Positions 32,095 to 37,023 of a stretch of 37,023 nt of DNA are shown piece by piece (the stretch's first letter is position 1; every line of letters begins with the position of its first letter). A model generated the notes under the pieces. It worked only from the letters and a program-made list of their open reading frames with translations. It was not told where the DNA came from and did no database searches. A program made the translations under genes and the position numbers. The stretch covers positions 1-37,023 of the forward strand of contig JAAYSS010000019.1 of NCBI GenBank assembly GCA_012518275.1, in the 5' to 3' direction. Source of the DNA: Bacteroidales bacterium. GTDB taxonomy: Bacteria > Bacteroidota > Bacteroidia > Bacteroidales > Paludibacteraceae.

Positions 32095-34812
32095 TTACAG
32101 CTCTTTTCCTATCACAAAGTGGAATTGACTTCCATGGGGCTTATTATCGCCAACCTGCGGGTCAAATCCGTATCCCCAGTCGATACCCATTATCCCAAAC
32201 ATCGGCAGGAAGATTCTAACGCCCACACCGGCTGCACGTTTCAAGTTGAACGGATTGTAGTCTGCTATTTTATTGAAACTGTTACCTGCCTCTAAGAAAC
32301 CGAGCGCCCAGATAGTAGCCGATTGTTCCAATGAAATCGGGTAGCGCAACTCAAGGGTAAACTTATTGTAAAGGTAGCCGATCCTACGTCCTGTCACATC
32401 ATACGGTGTAAGTGAACCTGTTTCATAGCCACGCATTGAGATGTATTCGTTAGCATAGCCGCCGTATCCGGTCATCCCGTCGCCACCAAACATGTACGTG
32501 CCAAAGGGTGTTCGCGCATTTTTATTGTAGTGTCCAACGTAAGCAAATTCGGCGCGAGTCATCAGCACCGGTGTTCTATCAATCGCCATCAGTGGCGTGA
32601 ATGTTTTGGCGCTGAATTTCCACTTGTGGTACTCAATCCATCTGTATCTATCGGCTTCTGTCAGTCTGGGGTCCGAGTACGATTTGCCATTTATTTTTCC
32701 ACCGTTAATAATGGAATAGGGTGGTGTAACTTGCAGTCCGAGAGAAAATGCTGAGCCACGACGGGTAAATAGCGGGTTGTCGGTCGAATTTCTACCTAAG
32801 GTCAGATTGACACTGAAATCGTTGAAAGTTCCGTCCGTTACGTTTGTCTCGTATTGATACCAGTTGCTAATCATATAGCGCTTGTAAGCCAGTTCACCAT
32901 AGAATGTAAAGTACATATCGGGCCATTTCAAACGCTTGCCGTATCCGATTGAACCTCCAAGCACACGCATGTATTTATTCTTGTCTACTTCGTTTTCATA
33001 ACGATTGTATCCATAGCCATCGTAGCCTCCTATACCACCGTACCCATATCCATACGGGTTGTATCCATATCCATATGGGCTCATGCCGTAACCGTAGTTG
33101 GAATACATGTTGCGGTATGCGTTCATAAAGCGTGGGCTCATACCTGAAGCGGCTGAATAGTAAAGGGCTACAGAGAGTGAGTTGGGGCGTTTTCCGCCTA
33201 ACCAAGGCTCAAGGAACGAAAGACTGAACGAAGTATAATAATTTCCGTTGGTGCGGGCATCAATGGTAAATGTTTGTCCTTCTCCCTGCGGAACGATGCG
33301 GTACGTTTTCGGTTTGAACAGGTTTTGGATGGCGAAGTTGGTAAATTTTAGTCCCACGCTTCCTACTAGTCCTGCGGCACCCCATCCGGCTGAGAACTCA
33401 ATTTGGTCACTCGATTTTGTTTCGAGTTGGTACGTAATGTCCACAGTTCCGTTTTCTTCGTTGGGATGAATACCGTTCTGTATGTCTTTGTACAGTTTTT
33501 CTTGGTCAAAGTGTTGCATTTGAGCCAGATACTGCAACGAACGGATAATGTCTTGCTGGCTATAAAGTTGTCCCGGTTTGGTGAAAAGCTCGCGACGCAC
33601 CACGTTTTCGTAAACGCGCGTATTTCCTTTGATGGTAATCTCGTTGATGGTAGCGGGTTTTCCTTCAGAAAGGCGCAACTCATAGTTGATGGTGTCGTTC
33701 ACGATGGAAGTTTCCACAGGCTGCACGTGTGAGAAAAGATATCCGTAGTTTTGATAATCTTTCATAATGGCGTCATCATCGATATTCAGCCTGTCCATCA
33801 ACAGCTTGTGGTTGTAAATATCTCCCTTTTTGATGCCCAGTTTCTCGTTGAGATACTCGTAAGGATAAAGCGTGTTTCCAATCCAATTGATATCACCGAA
33901 ATAGTATTTGTCACCTTCGTCCACTGTGATATGTACGTCCACCAGCTTTTCATCCACTTTTACCACGCTGTCGGAAACAATGTAGGCATCACGGAATCCG
34001 TGCTCATTGTAAAGCTCAACGACGGAGTTTTTATCTTTTTCATACTCTTCGCGGATGAATTTCTTAGAGCGGAAAATGTTTTGAATCTTGTTGTCATTGG
34101 TTTTCTTCATTGCCTTGTCTATTTGCAAGTCGGTCAAGTTGTTGTTGCCGTGTACAATGATTTTACGCACCTTTGTTTTTTGCTTCTTATCCACTTCCAC
34201 ATCCACGATTACATGTTCGGCTTTTGCCGGGTCGTCTTTTTGAAAGATGTTGATATCGGCATTGGCAAAGCCTTTTTCATCCAAGTATCTTTTTACTTCA
34301 AGTTTTGCTCTGTCAGCCATGTTCGGGGTAATTTGCTTGTCCTTTTGAATGCCGATACGGGTGGTTAAGTCTTCAATTTCTGTTTTTTTCAATCCCTTGA
34401 AGTTCACTTCTGAAACTTTCGGGCGCATTTTCAGATAAATGGTAAGCCACACTTTGTCTCCTTCAGTCTTTGTTCGCTCAATGCTTACTGCCGAGAACAT
34501 GGACTGTTCCCAAAATTTTTTCACGGCATTGGTGATGTCATTGCCCGGAATGGTAATTTTTTGCCCCACAGAAAGCCCTGAGAAGCCGATAAGCACAAAG
34601 TCGTCGTACAAATCAGCGCCAACTACTTTTATCTCTTGGATGGTGTACTGTTTGGGTACTGCGTAATCAATCGGCGGAAGCTCTTGTGAAGCATCAACTG
34701 ATTTTGTAGAATCGCTCTCGGTAGTGGTTTGAGCACTTACAGTCATCCCCAAAACAACCGAAAAGAGAAGAATAAAGAGTTTTTTATAGTGTGTAAATAT
34801 AGTGGATTTCAT
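32095..34812 (-). CDS. bamA: BamA outer-membrane protein assembly factor
   Basis: 905 residues. Signal peptide about 1-27. Periplasmic POTRA repeats at about 50-430 (YTIQEIKVVGADLYDDFVL, VSEVNFKGLKKTEIEDLT, VRKIIVHGNNNLTDLQID, YYFGDINWIGNTLYPYEYL, INEITIKGNTRVYENVVRRE) make five. The 16-strand barrel follows (about 450-905), including the MFGGDGMTGYGG and SMRGYETGSL region that fits the VRGF/Y barrel motif. It folds and inserts outer-membrane proteins. Odd point: a Gly/Tyr/Asn-rich stretch at about 560-610 (repeats like SPYGYGYNPYGYGY) in a predicted surface loop. It starts 16 bases after uppS. There is no C-terminal Phe; it ends HFVIGKEL. Confidence 0.96.
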   Translation of the reverse strand: MKSTIFTHYKKLFILLFSVVLGMTVSAQTTTESDSTKSVDASQELPPIDYAVPKQYTIQEIKVVGADLYDDFVLIGFSGLSVGQKITIPGNDITNAVKKFWEQSMFSAVSIERTKTEGDKVWLTIYLKMRPKVSEVNFKGLKKTEIEDLTTRIGIQKDKQITPNMADRAKLEVKRYLDEKGFANADINIFQKDDPAKAEHVIVDVEVDKKQKTKVRKIIVHGNNNLTDLQIDKAMKKTNDNKIQNIFRSKKFIREEYEKDKNSVVELYNEHGFRDAYIVSDSVVKVDEKLVDVHITVDEGDKYYFGDINWIGNTLYPYEYLNEKLGIKKGDIYNHKLLMDRLNIDDDAIMKDYQNYGYLFSHVQPVETSIVNDTINYELRLSEGKPATINEITIKGNTRVYENVVRRELFTKPGQLYSQQDIIRSLQYLAQMQHFDQEKLYKDIQNGIHPNEENGTVDITYQLETKSSDQIEFSAGWGAAGLVGSVGLKFTNFAIQNLFKPKTYRIVPQGEGQTFTIDARTNGNYYTSFSLSFLEPWLGGKRPNSLSVALYYSAASGMSPRFMNAYRNMYSNYGYGMSPYGYGYNPYGYGYGGIGGYDGYGYNRYENEVDKNKYMRVLGGSIGYGKRLKWPDMYFTFYGELAYKRYMISNWYQYETNVTDGTFNDFSVNLTLGRNSTDNPLFTRRGSAFSLGLQVTPPYSIINGGKINGKSYSDPRLTEADRYRWIEYHKWKFSAKTFTPLMAIDRTPVLMTRAEFAYVGHYNKNARTPFGTYMFGGDGMTGYGGYANEYISMRGYETGSLTPYDVTGRRIGYLYNKFTLELRYPISLEQSATIWALGFLEAGNSFNKIADYNPFNLKRAAGVGVRIFLPMFGIMGIDWGYGFDPQVGDNKPHGSQFHFVIGKEL

Positions 34813-34828
34813 CTGAAATTCTTAGGTT

Positions 34829-35551
34829 TTATTTACCGAATCTTCGTTCGCGTTTTTGATAGTCAACTAATGCCTGATAAAAGTTTTCTTTGCGAAAATC
34901 AGGCCAATGGGTTTCCGTGAAGTAAAATTCGGTGTATGCCGATTGCCACAGCAAGAAATTGCTGATGCGTATTTCGCCGCTCGTGCGTATCATCAAGTCC
35001 GGATCGGGTATATCTTTGGTTGTGAGATGATTCGATACAACATCGTCTGTAATTTCATTCACATCTAACTCGCCGTTTTTCACCTTATCAGCTATCTGTT
35101 TTGTTGCATGGGTTATTTCCCATCGGGAAGAATAGCTTAGCGCCAACACAAGGTTCATGCGGGTGTTTTTGCTTGTGTCAAGAATGCATCGGTGTAATTT
35201 TGCACGAGCATCGGCAGGCAGCCTTTCCAAATCGCCGATTGCCATTAAACGAATGTTGTTTTTATTCAGCGTAGGGGTTTCTTTTTCTATCGTTTCAATC
35301 AAAAGCTCCATCAGTAGTTCCACTTCTTCTTTCGGTCTGTTCCAGTTCTCGGTAGAAAAAGCATACATGGTAAGGTGTTTCACACCTATCTCAGCGGCGG
35401 CTTCAGTACATTCCCGTACAGAATCCACACCATGTTGATGCCCGTAAATGCGGTCTTCTCCCCGCTCTTTCGCCCAGCGTCCGTTGCCGTCCATGATGAC
35501 TGCCACGTGTACGGGAAGCCGTTCTAAATCTATTTGCTCTTTAAATGACAT
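34829..35551 (-). CDS. uppS: Undecaprenyl diphosphate synthase
   Basis: 240 residues, cytoplasmic. Cis-prenyltransferase signature [12 protein letters not shown] (20-31) with Asp21, the Mg2+/diphosphate-binding residue; [11 protein letters not shown] (about 74-84); and [20 protein letters not shown] near the C-terminus. It adds eight isoprene units in cis to farnesyl diphosphate, giving the C55 carrier needed for peptidoglycan and O-antigen. Length is normal. The order DUF6089-uppS-bamA-skp-skp is conserved in Bacteroidales and links lipid carrier supply with outer-membrane assembly. The short gap to DUF6089 contains a small AAAGTTA duplication (35568-35581). Confidence 0.96.
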   Translation of the reverse strand: MSFKEQIDLERLPVHVAVIMDGNGRWAKERGEDRIYGHQHGVDSVRECTEAAAEIGVKHLTMYAFSTENWNRPKEEVELLMELLIETIEKETPTLNKNNIRLMAIGDLERLPADARAKLHRCILDTSKNTRMNLVLALSYSSRWEITHATKQIADKVKNGELDVNEITDDVVSNHLTTKDIPDPDLMIRTSGEIRISNFLLWQSAYTEFYFTETHWPDFRKENFYQALVDYQKRERRFGK

Positions 35552-35600
35552 ATATATTTTTGAGTCGAAAGTTAAAAGTTAAAAATCAAACGTCTTGCGT

Positions 35601-36386
35601 TTATCTCCTTCTCTTGGGTTTCTTTTGCTTCACGGTTTTTTGAGCAGCAGGTTTTCGGCTATTGTCAAACGTACCGCCCGGGCAATCACAGCTCCTAACC
35701 CAAAAATCATAGCTGATACCGATGCTCAGTCCCGACAGCTTATCGTTGTTCAGCAGGTTAGCCGTTGTCTTTGGTATCGGGTTGTCAAATTCCAGTTTCC
35801 CTTCCAGGTGGTCGCCCAGCATCAGCCGATGTGTGTATTGGATGTTGAAGTTCAGCTTTTCAGCCATCTTCCACTTAAATCCTACGCCCAAAGGCACAGT
35901 AAACAAACTGTTTCGGGGTTCAACACTTTTATAGCTCGGTGTAAGCACCATGCCTATTCCGGCAAAAATAAAAGGCGAATACCGTTTACTAAACCGCTTA
36001 TACGGGTTGTTTTCCAAGTCAAAGAAATTAAATTCACCCCACAAATCTGCCAAATGCAGCTGATTATTGAGCGTAGCTGAATACGTTTCCGCACCGTCGC
36101 GGTAAGCATAGATTCCTTTTACTTTCGTGTAATCATAGCCTAACCTAAGTGCCAGCCGCTGATTGAATCGGTACCGAAACATCAACCCAAAATCACCTTG
36201 CACGTTTTTCAAATTCTTGCCCAACAGATTTAAGTCGGCTATCGAGTTTACATCGCCCGTATAGCCGTTCAAACCTGCCTGAAACCCGATTTCTGCTCGG
36301 TAGGGATCGTCCTGTCCCCACGCAGAAATCGTGAATACAAACAAAATAAGGCTCAATAATACGCTTTTTCGGATGTGTACAATCAT
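35601..36386 (-). CDS. DUF6089-family outer-membrane beta-barrel protein
   Basis: 261 residues: signal peptide 1-24 (VLLSLILFVFTISAWG), then alternating beta-strand pattern (YRAEIGFQAGLNGYTGDVN, LALRLGYDYTKVKGIY, YSPFIFAGIGMVL, LNFNIQYTHRLMLGDHLEG, LSIGISYDFWV) as in small OmpA/OmpX-like barrels. The tail is unusual: CDCPGG, then a Lys/Arg-rich end (KQKKPKRRR) that would remain periplasmic. It lies 49 bases before uppS and heads the conserved envelope block. Specific function unknown. A -7 element (plus-strand 36469-36476) upstream suggests a transcript start here. Confidence 0.88.
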   Translation of the reverse strand: MIVHIRKSVLLSLILFVFTISAWGQDDPYRAEIGFQAGLNGYTGDVNSIADLNLLGKNLKNVQGDFGLMFRYRFNQRLALRLGYDYTKVKGIYAYRDGAETYSATLNNQLHLADLWGEFNFFDLENNPYKRFSKRYSPFIFAGIGMVLTPSYKSVEPRNSLFTVPLGVGFKWKMAEKLNFNIQYTHRLMLGDHLEGKLEFDNPIPKTTANLLNNDKLSGLSIGISYDFWVRSCDCPGGTFDNSRKPAAQKTVKQKKPKRRR

Positions 36387-36468
36387 ATTAGCAGTTTAGA
36401 ACGTGTTCAATATAATGTACAACGTATTTTTGAGCAATAAATTTTGTACGACGCACCTAAATTGGCAA

Positions 36469-36476
36469 CAAAAGTA
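36469..36476 (-). promoter_or_regulatory. -7 promoter element before DUF6089-uppS-bamA
   Basis: On the minus strand TACTTTTG, identical to the element of the protease operon. Transcript start is expected near 36461, about 75 bases before the ATG. A second match, TAAATTTG, lies at plus-strand 36543-36550. Neither has a clear -33 TTTG, so which is used is undecided. Confidence 0.4.
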
Positions 36477-36595
36477 GTGATAATCTTTGTAATTAAAGGT
36501 ATTCTATTGAAAAAGAGAAGTGGATTTTAACAAATTATCATACAAATTTATACGATTTTGCACGAACGAACAGACTGAAAATGCGTTACATTCGG

Positions 36596-37018
36596 CTAAC
36601 TCAGTTTAGCTAAGATGTGTAGTGCTTCATTTTCTCGGTGCGTCATCTCTTTTTGCGCTTCGGGCGTTTTGTCGTCTTGTCCGCAAAGGTGTAGAATGCC
36701 GTGAATGATAACACGGTGCAATTCGTTTTCAAAACTAACATCAAGCCCTTCTGCATTTGATTTCACGGTATCAATGCTGATGAAAATATCGCCGGAAATA
36801 ACTTTTCCTTTACTGTAATCAAATGTGATAATATCGGTGTAGTAATCGTGCTGCAAGTATTGCCTGTTCACTTCAAGTATCCGCTCATCGTTACAGAAAA
36901 TGTAGTTGAGCGCACCCGCTTTTCTCCCGTGCGAAGCTGCAACCAGCACAATCCACCTGCTGACTTTATGTTGGTCAATGGAAGGGAGTTCTATATTTTC
37001 AGAAAGATATGCAATCAT
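36596..37018 (-). CDS. ybeY: Endoribonuclease YbeY
   Basis: 140 residues, complete; the ATG is at 37016-37018. It has the YbeY landmarks: NYIFCNDERILEVNRQYLQHDYYTDIITFDY (about 38-68) and GDIFISIDTV, then the metal-binding HGILHLCGQDD. His106 and His110 are present, but the third ligand position (His in E. coli, six residues later) is Asp116, as commonly seen in Bacteroidota homologues. YbeY matures 16S rRNA and takes part in ribosome quality control. What lies upstream is outside the window, so operon membership is unknown; a 209-base gap separates it from DUF6089. Confidence 0.94.
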   Translation of the reverse strand: MIAYLSENIELPSIDQHKVSRWIVLVAASHGRKAGALNYIFCNDERILEVNRQYLQHDYYTDIITFDYSKGKVISGDIFISIDTVKSNAEGLDVSFENELHRVIIHGILHLCGQDDKTPEAQKEMTHRENEALHILAKLS

Positions 37019-37023
37019 AAGAA

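Noticed and set aside
33751-34368. 205-codon plus-strand open frame opposite bamA, and similar long frames opposite gldG (24464-25009) and feoAB (12984-13433)
   Set aside because: Each lies wholly antisense to a well-conserved gene, shows no family pattern and no promoter; they are shadows of codon bias.

Overview
The window reads as a chromosomal segment of a Bacteroidales-type Bacteroidota (Porphyromonadaceae-, Dysgonomonadaceae- or Paludibacteraceae-like; the family cannot be resolved by eye). Grounds: a SusC/SusD pair, a FeoA-FeoB fusion, two proteins with type IX secretion (T9SS) C-terminal sorting domains, a GldG homologue, the DUF6089-UppS-BamA-Skp-Skp block, the ParA-ParB-DUF5683-LysM transglycosylase block, and several promoters matching the Bacteroidota -7 consensus TAnnTTTG. 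No rRNA, tRNA, CRISPR array, transposase or phage gene was seen.

Layout. (1) 1-9143, minus strand: a probable four-gene operon of a metzincin-type secreted protease, SusC, SusD and a T9SS-exported propeller-like protein cut by the window edge; this looks like a surface locus for degrading a polymer (probably protein) and importing the products. (2) 9637-11526, minus: an AmpG-like MFS permease with a roughly 200-residue extracytoplasmic insertion. (3) 11828-20990: an iron locus that appears interrupted. feoAB (plus) has a dyad between its promoter elements. The small FeoB-associated Cys-rich membrane protein, normally next to feoB, lies about 6.4 kb downstream. Between them sit a possible DNA-binding/helical-repeat protein (minus), a divergently transcribed Cys-rich protein of unknown function (plus), and a 1198-residue repeat-built T9SS surface protein preceded by a heptamer tandem repeat. 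(4) 21057-25911, minus: a NahK-like kinase, an SLC13/TrkA-C permease and GldG without a neighbouring GldF. (5) 26016-30770, plus: parA-parB-DUF5683-transglycosylase, then a MerR-type regulator and a Cys-rich NO_stim-family protein. (6) 30811-37018, minus: ybeY, DUF6089 outer membrane protein, uppS, bamA and two Skp-like chaperones, the conserved envelope-biogenesis block.

Most of the window is conserved housekeeping. The part most likely to hold something undescribed is 14355-20643, the accessory block inside the feo locus, particularly the divergent 15611/15902 pair with a dyad placed between promoter elements.
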